Below, one piece after another: positions 37,063 through 47,099 of a stretch of 64,000 nt of DNA. Origin of the DNA: Prevotellaceae bacterium KH2P17 (GTDB lineage: Bacteria; Bacteroidota; Bacteroidia; Bacteroidales; Bacteroidaceae); NCBI GenBank assembly GCA_900199655.1, contig FZRE01000014.1, positions 46,286-110,285 of the forward strand, given 5' to 3'. The notes beneath the pieces are model-generated. The model saw only the letters and a program-made list of their open reading frames with translations. It ran no database searches and was not told the origin of the DNA. Each line of letters begins with the position of its first letter. Position 1 is the stretch's first letter. The position numbers and the translations under genes are program-made.

Positions 37063-37770
37063 ATGATTATGCCTTCCGCTGATAATTCTACTAAACACTT
37101 CGTTGTCAAAGAGCTGACAAGACTTTGGGCGCCTTTGGAGCAAGCACATATCCAGGCGCTCAGGGACAGGATGACCATCAGGAAATACCGAAAGAACGAC
37201 ATCATTTACAAGGATTCGGAGCTTCCTGACCATTTGCTGTGCCTTGTAAAGGGAAAAGTTAAGATATACAAAGAGGGCATCAGCAAGCGCCCACAGATAC
37301 TGCGGGTTCTCAAGCCCATCGAGTTCTTTGCCTACCGGGCGTATTTTGCACAGGAAGATTACAAAACGGCCGGCATGGCTTTTGAAGACACAACCATTGC
37401 CATGATACCCATGGAACTCGTGGTAACCATTATGAAGAGCAATTATAACCTGTCGCTGTTCTTCATCAACAAGCTATCAACAGCCTTGGGTTATGCCGAC
37501 AAGCGAACCCTGAACCTCACCCAGAAGCACACGCGCGGCCGATTGGCCGAAGCATTGCTTTTTCTGGAAGACATTTATGGACTCAACGAGAACCGCATTC
37601 TGAACATCAGACTAAGCAGAGAAGACCTGGCAAACCTCTCGAACATGACGACCAGCAACGCCATCCGCACGCTCTCGGCTTTCGCCAACGAGCATATCAT
37701 ATCGGTAGATGGCCGTACCATCTGCTTTTTAAACGAGGAAGAACTCAGGCGAATATCCGAATTAGGCTGA
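37063..37770 (+). CDS. Crp/Fnr-family transcription regulator
   Basis: The 235-residue protein has an N-terminal cyclic-nucleotide-binding-like beta barrel (KNDIIYKDSELPDHLLCLVKGKVKIYKEG) and a C-terminal winged helix-turn-helix (IRLSREDLANLSNMTTSNAIRTL). No Fe-S cysteine cluster is evident, so it is not an Fnr. It is divergent from the glycogen operon and may regulate it, which is inference from position. A TAATTTTG -7 box lies at 37042-37049 without a clear -33 box. Confidence 0.88.
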   Translation: MIMPSADNSTKHFVVKELTRLWAPLEQAHIQALRDRMTIRKYRKNDIIYKDSELPDHLLCLVKGKVKIYKEGISKRPQILRVLKPIEFFAYRAYFAQEDYKTAGMAFEDTTIAMIPMELVVTIMKSNYNLSLFFINKLSTALGYADKRTLNLTQKHTRGRLAEALLFLEDIYGLNENRILNIRLSREDLANLSNMTTSNAIRTLSAFANEHIISVDGRTICFLNEEELRRISELG

Positions 37771-37948
37771 TGCCGCTTGGCATGCTACGCGGCGGGATTA
37801 GTGGTTTTTACTTGAATACTACAGGCAGCGGACAGCAGAAGGTTACCTTGCGTGGTCTCGTTCGCATACCTCAATCTTTTCTTGTACATATCTTTGTAAC
37901 CGTCTGGTTTACAATGCGTCTTCCTTGTTCATGCTTTTTCACTTTCTT

Positions 37949-38036
37949 GAAGCTGTGCTTCGGCGTTCTTGAAGCTATCGGTCAAGAGCCTTGAAGCTAT
38001 CGGTCAAAGGCCTTGACCGATAGCTTCAACACGACG
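37949..38036. repeat. 22-bp-phased palindrome array ending in a 17-bp hairpin
   Basis: Units of 22 bp start at 37949, 37971, 37993 and 38015, with cores GAAGCTGTGCTTC and GAAGCTATCGGTC. The last two units face each other. They form a perfect 17-bp inverted repeat (37991-38007 with 38013-38029) that could end transcription of the Crp-type gene. No gene is seen in 37771-38128. Confidence 0.85.
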
Positions 38037-38128
38037 GGAGCAAACATGCACCCTTTACAGATAACCCGAATTTGGTGAGCACCCGTTAAAGGCGAACCCC
38101 TTCTCCCCCGTCAGCGGTGTCCGGAATG

Positions 38129-39061
38129 CTAATCAGGAATCAGGAAATTAACAACCTCCTGCTCCACGCGAACCTTGAAAGGAGGCGCCGGAGCATGAAG
38201 TAACCGGCCGTCGACACCTATCATGGCATGGGGAGCGGAGAGTATTTCGAGTTCCTGGGCACGGAAAGGATGAACGCTCCTGTGGTTGAGAAACCTGCCT
38301 CTCACGAAGAGATAGATGCCTTCGAAGAGCTGCCCTATCGCCGGATGATAGACCACGCTCACGTCGAGCAGGCCGTTGTAGGGCACGGCATTGGGCGTTT
38401 GCCCGTAGCCGTGGGCATTGCCGATGCAGACGGTCATTACCCGCCGCCTGATGACATCGGTGTTTATTTTGAGGTGCATGTCGTATTCCAGCCGCTGAAA
38501 CAGCATCAGAACGAACGAAATACAGAAAGATATGGTTCTTGATCCGAAGAAGTAACGCCGCGTCCGGCGCTTCATGTTCATGATGGCTGCCGTTAGTCCT
38601 ACGTTTACACAATTCAGGAAATAGCGGTGGCAAGGCTCTCCCTTCGCGTTTCTGTAGCCTATCCGCCCCACGTCTATCTTACGAACACGGTGCCGCTTGA
38701 GCCACTCGACGTTGCGGGCAATGTCACCTTCGCGGAATCCCCAGAAGTGGGCGAAGTCGTTGATGAGCCCGTTGGGAATCACGCCAAGCGCTATCGTGTC
38801 ACGCAGACTGCGTTCCAGCTGCATCAAGCAGTTCACCGCATCGTTCAGCGCCGAGTCTCCTCCAACGATGATAAGTGTCTTGTAGCCGTTGTTTATCAGC
38901 ATCCTGACCAGCCGCTCCACGCTTCCGGCATTCTCACTCTGCACAAAATCGAAGTCTATCCCACTTTCCCGCAGGCATTTCTCTATCTTTTCCCAGCGCC
39001 TGAGCGCCCGGATGGAGTGGTTTGGGCAATAGATAATGCCCCATTTGTTTTCATCTACCAT
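38129..39061 (-). CDS. Diacylglycerol/lipid kinase family protein
   Basis: The 310-residue protein has the DAGK catalytic core LIIVGGDSALNDAVNCLM and GVIPNGLINDFAHFWG, matching the GGDG-type ATP-binding and GTxND-type loops with substitutions (GGDS and GLIND). It should phosphorylate a lipid such as diacylglycerol, in the YegS/DgkB group. The altered GGDG glycine is worth noting, although such changes are known in distant members. Confidence 0.85.
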   Translation of the reverse strand: MVDENKWGIIYCPNHSIRALRRWEKIEKCLRESGIDFDFVQSENAGSVERLVRMLINNGYKTLIIVGGDSALNDAVNCLMQLERSLRDTIALGVIPNGLINDFAHFWGFREGDIARNVEWLKRHRVRKIDVGRIGYRNAKGEPCHRYFLNCVNVGLTAAIMNMKRRTRRYFFGSRTISFCISFVLMLFQRLEYDMHLKINTDVIRRRVMTVCIGNAHGYGQTPNAVPYNGLLDVSVVYHPAIGQLFEGIYLFVRGRFLNHRSVHPFRAQELEILSAPHAMIGVDGRLLHAPAPPFKVRVEQEVVNFLIPD

Positions 39062-39112
39062 ATTAATAAGGTATAAAAGGCGTTAAGAAACAGTGATGCT
39101 CCGGCGGCCTGC

Positions 39113-40042
39113 TTAATCCTCATCGGCAGCCAGTTCTTTTATCATCCGCAGCTTTTCCTCCATCTTCAGCGAGGCTTCTATCCAGTGGATGGCGATGCCC
39201 CTGCGTTCCATTCCGCGGAACCAAGTCATCTGTCGCTTGGCAAACTGATGGATGGCAGTCTCGAGACCGGTAAACATCTCGCCGTACGTCGACCTGCCCG
39301 TAACGTACTCCGTAACGTATTTGTACTCCAGTCCGTAGTAAATCAGGTCCTCGGCAGGTATGCCCCGGGCAAGCAAGTCCTTTATTTCCTCAACCATACC
39401 GTTGTCCAGGCGCTGCTTCAGGCGTTGCGTTATCCTGTGCCGGCGCTCGTCGCGGCCGATAGAAACGCCCACAACCAGCGAACTCACAGGCGGCATGCAG
39501 CGCAGCTCGGTGGGATGTTCCAGGTTGTAGGTTTCTATCTCTATTGCCCTGATGGCACGTTGACAGGAGTCCACATCAGTCTTGTTGTGCATGTTGGAGC
39601 CCGTTTGTCGCTTCAGCGCAATGAGCATTTCGGTCAGCTCGGCGAGCGTTTTCGAGGCAAGCCGTTCACGCAGTTCTGGATTCTGCGGAACCGGAGAAAG
39701 CTGATAGCCTTTGAGCACAGCCTCGATGTAAAGCCCCGTTCCGCCACAGAGTATCGGCCTTACGCCGCGCCCGGTGATGTCGGCGTAAACCCGGTGAAAA
39801 TCCTTCTGGTATTCGTAGAGGTTGTACTTCGTGCCCGGCTCGGCAATGTCTATGAGATGATAAGGTACCCGCCGCCCGGCCACCACATAGTCGGCCAGGT
39901 CCTTGCCCGTGCCTATGTCCATGCCCCGATACACCTGCCGGCTGTCGGCCGAAATGATTTCAGCCTCCATATCGCATGCCAGTCGTGCCGCCAGAGCCGT
40001 TTTCCCGCAGGCCGTGGGGCCCAGAATGGTTATCATCTTCAT
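39113..40042 (-). CDS. miaA: tRNA dimethylallyltransferase
   Basis: The 309-residue enzyme adds a dimethylallyl group to A37 of UNN-reading tRNAs. The P-loop ILGPTACGKTALAARL has Cys where Ser is usual. DSRQVYRGMDIGTGKD, GGTGLYIEAVLKG and FAKRQMTWFRG are standard. Its promoter overlaps the gap terminator and leaves almost no 5' leader. Confidence 0.95.
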   Translation of the reverse strand: MKMITILGPTACGKTALAARLACDMEAEIISADSRQVYRGMDIGTGKDLADYVVAGRRVPYHLIDIAEPGTKYNLYEYQKDFHRVYADITGRGVRPILCGGTGLYIEAVLKGYQLSPVPQNPELRERLASKTLAELTEMLIALKRQTGSNMHNKTDVDSCQRAIRAIEIETYNLEHPTELRCMPPVSSLVVGVSIGRDERRHRITQRLKQRLDNGMVEEIKDLLARGIPAEDLIYYGLEYKYVTEYVTGRSTYGEMFTGLETAIHQFAKRQMTWFRGMERRGIAIHWIEASLKMEEKLRMIKELAADED

Positions 40043-40046
40043 GCGG

Positions 40047-40076
40047 CAAATATAATAAAAAAAAGCCGTCCGGCAA
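40047..40076 (-). promoter_or_regulatory. miaA promoter overlapping gap terminator
   Basis: The -7 box TATATTTG is at 40047-40054. The TTG -33 box is at 40074-40076, inside the terminator loop, and 19 bp separate them. The ATG at 40042 begins about five bases after the -7 box. Confidence 0.75.
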
Positions 40077-40087
40077 TACCGGGCGGC
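40055..40087 (-). terminator. Rho-independent terminator of gap
   Basis: On the minus strand GCCGCCCGG pairs with CCGGACGGC across a 5-base loop, followed by eight Ts (complement of 40057-40064). Confidence 0.88.
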
Positions 40088-40124
40088 TCATTTTATCTTA
40101 GAATGTCTTAATTCCGTTCAGGGA

Positions 40125-41174
<1,050 letters not shown>

Positions 41175-41286
41175 TTAAAGAATTAATAATGTACGTCTTT
41201 GACGGCCACGGGCGAAACCTGCTCAATATCTACTGAAAACATCTAAAAGATAACACCAACGCGACATTTTTTTCTTTTTCTGACCG

Positions 41287-41314
41287 CAAAGTTACAATTT
41301 TTTTTCTATATTTG
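41287..41314. promoter_or_regulatory. Divergent -7 boxes for gapA and mscL
   Basis: Minus-strand TAACTTTG (41287-41294) faces gapA and plus-strand TATATTTG (41307-41314) faces mscL, only 12 bp apart. Neither has a clear TTG -33 box, so they may compete or need an activator. Confidence 0.6.
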
Positions 41315-41453
41315 CACGCTGTAAGAGTATTAAATTATATAAAATGTGAGGAGCGGCACTTGTAATCGTGCCCGAAAATACATACATGCAAGGCGACTGA
41401 AATGTAGAGGTAGCAAAACAAGTATATTATTTTTTTAATTTCAAATAGAAACA

Positions 41454-41843
41454 ATGAGTAATTTTTTAAACGACTTCAAGGCGTTCGCCATGCGTGGCAA
41501 CGTGGTTGACATGGCTGTAGGTGTTATCATAGGTGGCGCTTTCGGCAAGATTGTAAGTTCCATCGTAGACGACATCCTGATGCCTCTCATTGGCGTAATT
41601 ACCGGCGGTACCGACTTCTCAGGCCTCATGTGGAAGGTTGAAGGTGCAGAGGTGAAGTACGGAATGTTCATCCAGAACACCATCGACTTCCTGATTATTG
41701 CCTTCTGTGTGTTCCTAATGATTAAGGGCATCAGCAAACTTACACGCAAGAAAGAGGAGCCCGAGCAGCCCGAAGCAGCACCCGAGCCATCGGCAGAAGA
41801 GAAACTTCTGGGCGAAATTCGCGACCTGCTGAAGAACAAGTAA
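41454..41843 (+). CDS. mscL: Large-conductance mechanosensitive channel
   Basis: The 129-residue protein has the MscL start ([30 protein letters not shown]), the periplasmic loop and the second helix. An acidic C-terminal helix ([16 protein letters not shown]) closes it. The homopentamer opens under membrane tension to release solutes. A leader of about 140 nt lies between its -7 box and ATG. Confidence 0.95.
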   Translation: MSNFLNDFKAFAMRGNVVDMAVGVIIGGAFGKIVSSIVDDILMPLIGVITGGTDFSGLMWKVEGAEVKYGMFIQNTIDFLIIAFCVFLMIKGISKLTRKKEEPEQPEAAPEPSAEEKLLGEIRDLLKNK

Positions 41844-41860
41844 GCCGCTCCGAACCCTGT

Positions 41861-41920
41861 AAAAGGCATGAAGCCGAACCCTGCACCGCTGATTGTGCAG
41901 ACCCGGCTTCATGCCTTTTT
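41861..41920 (+). terminator. mscL terminator with nested hairpin
   Basis: A 16-bp perfect stem (41861-41876 with 41904-41919) ends in CCTTTTT. The loop contains a second small stem CTGCAC/GTGCAG. Confidence 0.88.
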
Positions 41921-42004
41921 GCGTTTTATGCTTCGCCGGAGCAAGCAAAAACAGTTCTTTCAGCTCTCTGAATAATAACTGTTGGGGTGCCGAATGATAC
42001 CTTC

Positions 42005-42091
42005 GGGAACTTTTGACAAGTGTCGCACGATTGTGTGACAAGTGTCAAACGATTGTGTGACACTTGTCGAAAGTTCCAAGAGCATAGCTTT
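42005..42091. repeat. GACAnnTGTC triple-palindrome element, copy D
   Basis: GACA cores start at 42015, 42037 and 42059. Linkers CACGATTGTG form a weaker palindrome halfway between them (11-bp offset). The trailing unit is GAGCATAGCTTTC. It lies between convergent mscL and the Sel1 protein gene. Confidence 0.9.
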
Positions 42092-42117
42092 CTGATTACC
42101 GGAAAGGATGTTTCCGC

Positions 42118-43116
42118 TCACCAGCCCAGCTCTTTCAGGGCCCGTTTGGCCTCCTCCGAACCGTTTTTGGCTGCCTCGCGGTACCAGTAGCGGGCTTTTT
42201 TGTAATTCTTCTTGATGCCCCAATGGCCGCCGTAATAACCGCTGGCGAGGCTGTACTGCGCCTCCACGTCGCCTGCGGCAGCCATCTTTTGCAAGAGCTT
42301 AACAGACTCGGCGTCCGTCATTTGCTTCACTTGTTCACGCGTAACGCCGAACTTCTGCAGTCTCTTCTCACCTGCTATACTCTCATCTATGGCCTCCAGC
42401 ATCTCGTTGCTTCCCTCAACCTGCGCCGCCTGAGCTTTGAGAGCCCACTCCCGAGCCAGGCTTAGATTACGCTCGCAGCCAATACCTCCAGCCAGCATAG
42501 CTGCCAGATTGAGCGCTGCCTGGGCGTCATCTTGACGGGCGGCACGGTACGTCCACCTGAAAGCCTCTGTAGAGTCGCGGGGCAGACCATATCCACTTGT
42601 ATAGAGAACCCCCAGCAATCGCTGCGCTGCTGGTATGCCGGCATCGGCTGCCTTCTGTGCCCAGGGGGCGGCAGCGGCATAGTCCTGCTTCACGCCTTGG
42701 CCTAACGCATAGCACCAAGCCAGGTTATTGGCGGCAAGAACTTGGTCGTTCTCGGCCGATTTCAGGTAGTATTCAAAAGCGCGGTGATTGTCCTTAGGCA
42801 CGCCTCGACCCACATCGTACATACATCCCAGATAGAAGGCAGCGTCCGCATCGCCCTGTGCATCAGCCTTCTCGTACCAGTAACGGGCCTTGCCAAGGTC
42901 GGTAAAGGGCGTCTGGTCATAGTAAACACCAAGATAAAACTGGGCTGTGGCGTCGCCGGCATCAGCAAAGAGGCGGATGGAGTCTACCGACATGCCGGCC
43001 ATCTGCTCCACTTCTGCAACCGTCAGCGTATCAAACTCCACCTGTACCGACGATTGAGCTGCCAGCTCGAAGATGGGAACAAGGAGGAATAAAACAAGAA
43101 ATGTAAATCGTTTCAT
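42118..43116 (-). CDS. Sel1-repeat (TPR-like) exported protein
   Basis: The protein of about 332 residues has a signal peptide (MKRFTFLVLFLLVPIFELAA) and at least six Sel1-like repeats of ~36 residues. Examples are DAAFYLGCMYDVGRGV, AANNLAWCYALGQGV, AQRLLGVLYTSGYGL and AQYSLASGYYGG. Sel1 solenoids bind other proteins. No enzymatic motif is present. I use the ATG at 43116 where the signal peptide begins; an ATG at 43131 adds five residues. Confidence 0.88.
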   Translation of the reverse strand: MKRFTFLVLFLLVPIFELAAQSSVQVEFDTLTVAEVEQMAGMSVDSIRLFADAGDATAQFYLGVYYDQTPFTDLGKARYWYEKADAQGDADAAFYLGCMYDVGRGVPKDNHRAFEYYLKSAENDQVLAANNLAWCYALGQGVKQDYAAAAPWAQKAADAGIPAAQRLLGVLYTSGYGLPRDSTEAFRWTYRAARQDDAQAALNLAAMLAGGIGCERNLSLAREWALKAQAAQVEGSNEMLEAIDESIAGEKRLQKFGVTREQVKQMTDAESVKLLQKMAAAGDVEAQYSLASGYYGGHWGIKKNYKKARYWYREAAKNGSEEAKRALKELGW

Positions 43117-43237
43117 GGTTCTGTAAAGCAAAAGGGTGAGCCGTCTTTTCAGTCAAAAACCGCTCACCCTGTATGTTGCTATATGCTGTTTAATCTGTTC
43201 ATCACAAGCTCCGGAGACCGCCGGCCACGCATGGCTG

Positions 43238-44782
43238 CTACTCCCACTCTATGGTCGAAGGCGGTTTGGAGGAGATATCGTAACAAACGCGGTTAACTCC
43301 TTTCACCTTGTTGATTATCTCGTTGGAGACCTTAGCCATGAAGTCGTAAGGCAGATGCGCCCAGTCGGCCGTCATGGCATCCTGCGACGTAACGGCCCGA
43401 AGTGCCACCGGATGCTCGTAGGTGCGCTCATCGCCCATCACGCCCACGGAACGTATGGTCGACAAAAGCACGGTGCCGGCCTGCCAAACGTGGTCGTAGA
43501 GGCTGGTGCCATCGGGCATCAGGTAGTTGTGCATGGCCTCTATATAGATGTCGTCGGCATCCTGAAGAATGCGCACTTTCTCTCTCGTGATGTCGCCCAG
43601 TATCCTCACAGCCAGTCCGGGGCCCGGGAACGGGTGGCGTTTGATGAGCCTTTCGGGCATTCCGAGCTGGTAGCCGACGCGCCGGACCTCGTCTTTGAAC
43701 AGCCAGCGCAGCGGCTCGCAGAGCTGCAACTTCATCTCCTTGGGCAGTCCGCCCACGTTATGGTGGCTCTTGATGGTCATGCCCGTAATGGAGAGACTCT
43801 CTATGCGGTCGGGATAGATGGTTCCCTGGGCCAGCCACTTGGCATCGGTTATCTTCTTTGCCTCGGCGTTGAACACTTCTACAAAGTCGCGTCCAATTAT
43901 CTTGCGTTTCGTCTCCGGATCGGACACTCCTTCCAAGTCTTTGAAGAACTTCTCTGAGGCATCAACGCCGATGACATTGAGTCCCAGTCCTTTATAGGCC
44001 TCCATCACTTTCCGGAATTCGTTTTTGCGCAGCATGCCGTGGTCAACGAAGATGCACGTAAGGTTGCTGCCAATGGCCCGGTTCAGCAATGTGGCGCACA
44101 CGGAGGAATCCACCCCGCCCGAGAGACCGAGTATCACGCGGTCGTTACCGAGCTGCGCCTTCAGCTCGCTGACGGTAGATTCCACGAACGAAGCTGCGCT
44201 CCACTCCTGGCGGCTGCCGCAAATATCGACCACGAAGTTACGCAGCAGCTGCGTTCCCTGCGTGGTGTGGAACACCTCGGGATGGAACTGGACGGCCCAG
44301 AGGGGCTTTTCGGCGGAGGCGTAGGCGGCATACTTCACGTCGGCAGTTGAGGCTATGACGTGGCAGTCGGCCGGTATGGCCGTGATGGTGTCGCCATGAC
44401 TCATCCATACTTGCGACCTTTGGTCGAAGCCCTTGAACAGTGGATTCTGCAAATCGATGGTCTCCAAGTTCGCCCGACCATATTCGCGGATGCCTGTCTG
44501 CTCCACTTTGCCGCCGCCGGCATTGGCAATGAACTGCGCTCCATAGCAGATACCAAGCACCGGGAGCTTGCCTACGAACTGGCTCAAGTCAGCCTTGAAA
44601 GCCTCCCGGTCGTGAACGGAATAAGGGCTACCGGACAGAATGACGCCTATCACAGATGGGTCGTTATTCGGAAATTTGTTGTAAGGAAGAATCTCACAGA
44701 AGGTGTCGAGCTCTCTTACACGTCGCCCGATGAGCTGTGTGGTTTGAGAACCGAAGTCGAGAATTATTATCTTCTGTTGCAT
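43238..44782 (-). CDS. guaA: GMP synthase (glutamine-hydrolysing)
   Basis: The 514-residue enzyme turns XMP into GMP with glutamine and ATP. The amidotransferase domain has [17 protein letters not shown] and FHPEVFHT. The ATP-pyrophosphatase P-loop is [17 protein letters not shown], and the C-terminal dimerisation domain ends in [24 protein letters not shown] -7 box lies at 44834-44841 on the minus strand. Confidence 0.97.
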   Translation of the reverse strand: MQQKIIILDFGSQTTQLIGRRVRELDTFCEILPYNKFPNNDPSVIGVILSGSPYSVHDREAFKADLSQFVGKLPVLGICYGAQFIANAGGGKVEQTGIREYGRANLETIDLQNPLFKGFDQRSQVWMSHGDTITAIPADCHVIASTADVKYAAYASAEKPLWAVQFHPEVFHTTQGTQLLRNFVVDICGSRQEWSAASFVESTVSELKAQLGNDRVILGLSGGVDSSVCATLLNRAIGSNLTCIFVDHGMLRKNEFRKVMEAYKGLGLNVIGVDASEKFFKDLEGVSDPETKRKIIGRDFVEVFNAEAKKITDAKWLAQGTIYPDRIESLSITGMTIKSHHNVGGLPKEMKLQLCEPLRWLFKDEVRRVGYQLGMPERLIKRHPFPGPGLAVRILGDITREKVRILQDADDIYIEAMHNYLMPDGTSLYDHVWQAGTVLLSTIRSVGVMGDERTYEHPVALRAVTSQDAMTADWAHLPYDFMAKVSNEIINKVKGVNRVCYDISSKPPSTIEWE

Positions 44783-44901
44783 GTAAAAATAGGTTTATTT
44801 GGCAGGGAGAATCCCTTTCTGATTAGAATAATGCAAAGGTAGACAAATTATTCCAATAATCCTTCATCGTCACCTTAAAAAAACAACGACCGCGCTGCAG
44901 G

Positions 44902-45987
44902 CTAATGATTTTTACGGTAACTAAGTATGGCCCAGCCGTCGGTCACGAGTGCAAACACTGCCAGAATGGCTATCTGAGTGGAAACGCCGCCGAAACCGGC
45001 ACCGCGGATGAACACCGTGCGGATGGCATCAATGAAATAGTGCATCGGGTTGACCGTTACCAGCTGCTGCGCCCACGCAGGCATCGAAGTTACAGGGGTG
45101 AACAAGCCACTCATGAGCATGAGTATCACCACGATAAACCACATCACGAGCATGGCCTGCTGCATGGTGTCGCTGTAGTTACTCACACAAAGACCGATGC
45201 CGCTGAACACGAATGCCATCAGCACCGACATGAAATAGACCAGCAACAGGCTGCCTTGGCAGGTGATGCCGTAGATGAGCCAGGCCAGCAGGAGCGATAC
45301 TGTCATGACCAGCAAGCCTATAATCCAATAGGGAATGAGCTTGGCCAAGATGAATTCCCACTTGCTCACGGGCGTTGCATTGATTTGTTCAATGGTTCCA
45401 GACTCTTTCTCTCCGACGATGTTCAGGGCCGGAAGAAAGCCGCAGAGCATCATGAGCAGAATGCCCATCAGGGCGGGAATCATGAACAACTTGTAATCAA
45501 GATGCCTGTTGTAGAGGTCGAGTACGGACAGTCCCAGTTGCATTTTGCCGGCCTGGGGATTTACATGTTCCGTCACCATCTGTGCAAGATAAGAGGCTCC
45601 CATTGCTCCTTTGGTGGCATCCGCGGCATTGGCAGAGAGGAGTACCTGCGGGTTGCACCCCCTCACAAGGTCGCGTTCGTAGCCCTGCGGGATGTTTACA
45701 ATCACGTCGGCATCGCCTCTTTCGATGTCGTCCATCGCCTCGCGGTAGGACTCCCGCTGACCATTAAAGACGAAATAGTTGCTCGCTCCAATCCTGTCAA
45801 CAAGCCTTCTGCTCGTCGCAGAACGGTCGGCATCAACCACATCTACCTTGATATTCTTCACTTCCATGCTCATCACCCACGGCATTACGCATATAACCAG
45901 AATGGGATAAACGAAGATGAGCTTCGGCAAAAACGAGTTGCGAAGTATCTGGATGGCTTCTTTGCGAAGCAGATAGTTAAGTGTCAT
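44902..45987 (-). CDS. ABC-2 type transporter permease (second)
   Basis: The 361-residue protein has one N-terminal helix, a long periplasmic domain and five C-terminal helices (about 175-350), the YbhR/YhhJ plan. The segment GEKESGTIEQINATPVSKWEFILAKLIPYW is the usual coupling region. It overlaps the other permease gene by four bases and is the last gene of the exporter operon. Confidence 0.9.
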   Translation of the reverse strand: MTLNYLLRKEAIQILRNSFLPKLIFVYPILVICVMPWVMSMEVKNIKVDVVDADRSATSRRLVDRIGASNYFVFNGQRESYREAMDDIERGDADVIVNIPQGYERDLVRGCNPQVLLSANAADATKGAMGASYLAQMVTEHVNPQAGKMQLGLSVLDLYNRHLDYKLFMIPALMGILLMMLCGFLPALNIVGEKESGTIEQINATPVSKWEFILAKLIPYWIIGLLVMTVSLLLAWLIYGITCQGSLLLVYFMSVLMAFVFSGIGLCVSNYSDTMQQAMLVMWFIVVILMLMSGLFTPVTSMPAWAQQLVTVNPMHYFIDAIRTVFIRGAGFGGVSTQIAILAVFALVTDGWAILSYRKNH

Positions 45988-47099
45988 TCCAATCGGGTTT
46001 TGAATTTAACCAATGAAACGGACAGCAGTACCACCGTCATCAGCACGAGCACGAGTGCTTCTCGCAGCACATTGCCTATCCCTACGCCCATTATCATGAG
46101 CTTGCGCATGGCTGCAATGTACCAGCGAGCCGGCACTATGCACGATATCCACTGCAGAACGCGCGGCATACTTCCAATGGGAAATATCATGCCTGACAGC
46201 AACACAGTGGGCAGCAACAGCACCATAGCCGAAAGCAACAACGCCATGAGCTGCGAATTGGCTACGTTGCTGATGAGCAATCCCAGTGAGAGCGCCAGCA
46301 GGATGTACAGCAGCGAGAGCATGAAAATCCAGAAAACGGAACCGGCGAGGGGAACGTCGAGAACGTAATAACTCATGAGGAGGATGGAAACCAATATGAT
46401 AACCGACAGGCACATGTAAGGAACGGCTTTGGCTAAAATCAAGTTCAGCGGCCTGACCGGCGACACCAGCAACACTTCCATTGTACCTCTCTCCTTCTCG
46501 CGGGCTATACTCACCGAGGTCATCATGGCGCAGATGAGCAGCAGCAACATGCCCATAATGCCGGGAACGAAGTTGTACGCCGAGAGCATCTGCGAGTTGT
46601 AGAGCATCCGGATGATGACTGCCGGCTTATAACCGGCAACGGAACCGCCCCTTGCTGCAGCCATCAGAGGCGTCACAATGCCCTCAATGTAGTTGGCATA
46701 TTGCAGTGCCATGTTGGGATCCGATGCGTCCGCAAGCACCTGCATACCCGCATCACGGTGCCTGCTGCCGGCAAAGTTGGGGGAGAAAACAATGGCCACG
46801 TCGGCCTGCTGGCGGCGAAGCAAGCGCTCGGCAGCGGCAGGCGTGGCTACGGCTCGCGTGATGGAGAAGTATTCGGAAGCATCAAGCGCGTCGACGATTT
46901 GGCGCGTCAGCCCGTCAACTGACGACGTAACGACCACCGTCCGCACGTTTCGTACATCGTTGCGGATGGCGAAACCGAAGAGCAACATCAGTACCACAGG
47001 CATACCGAAGAGTATCAGCATGGTGCGTTTGTCACGCAGTATGTGCCTGGCTTCCTTGATAACAAAGGCTGTGAACTGTCTCATAGGCTCAATCCTCAC
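45984..47099 (-). CDS. ABC-2 type transporter permease (first)
   Basis: The 371-residue protein has the same plan as its neighbour, with AREKERGTMEVLLVSPVRPLNLILAKAVPY as coupling segment. The two permeases should form a heterodimer (YbhS/YbhR-like). The start overlaps the ATPase gene by 11 bases. Confidence 0.9.
   Translation of the reverse strand: MRIEPMRQFTAFVIKEARHILRDKRTMLILFGMPVVLMLLFGFAIRNDVRNVRTVVVTSSVDGLTRQIVDALDASEYFSITRAVATPAAAERLLRRQQADVAIVFSPNFAGSRHRDAGMQVLADASDPNMALQYANYIEGIVTPLMAAARGGSVAGYKPAVIIRMLYNSQMLSAYNFVPGIMGMLLLLICAMMTSVSIAREKERGTMEVLLVSPVRPLNLILAKAVPYMCLSVIILVSILLMSYYVLDVPLAGSVFWIFMLSLLYILLALSLGLLISNVANSQLMALLLSAMVLLLPTVLLSGMIFPIGSMPRVLQWISCIVPARWYIAAMRKLMIMGVGIGNVLREALVLVLMTVVLLSVSLVKFKTRLE

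Noticed and set aside
37770..37994. 74-codon frame after the Crp-type gene
   Set aside because: It runs into the repeat array and has no coding character.
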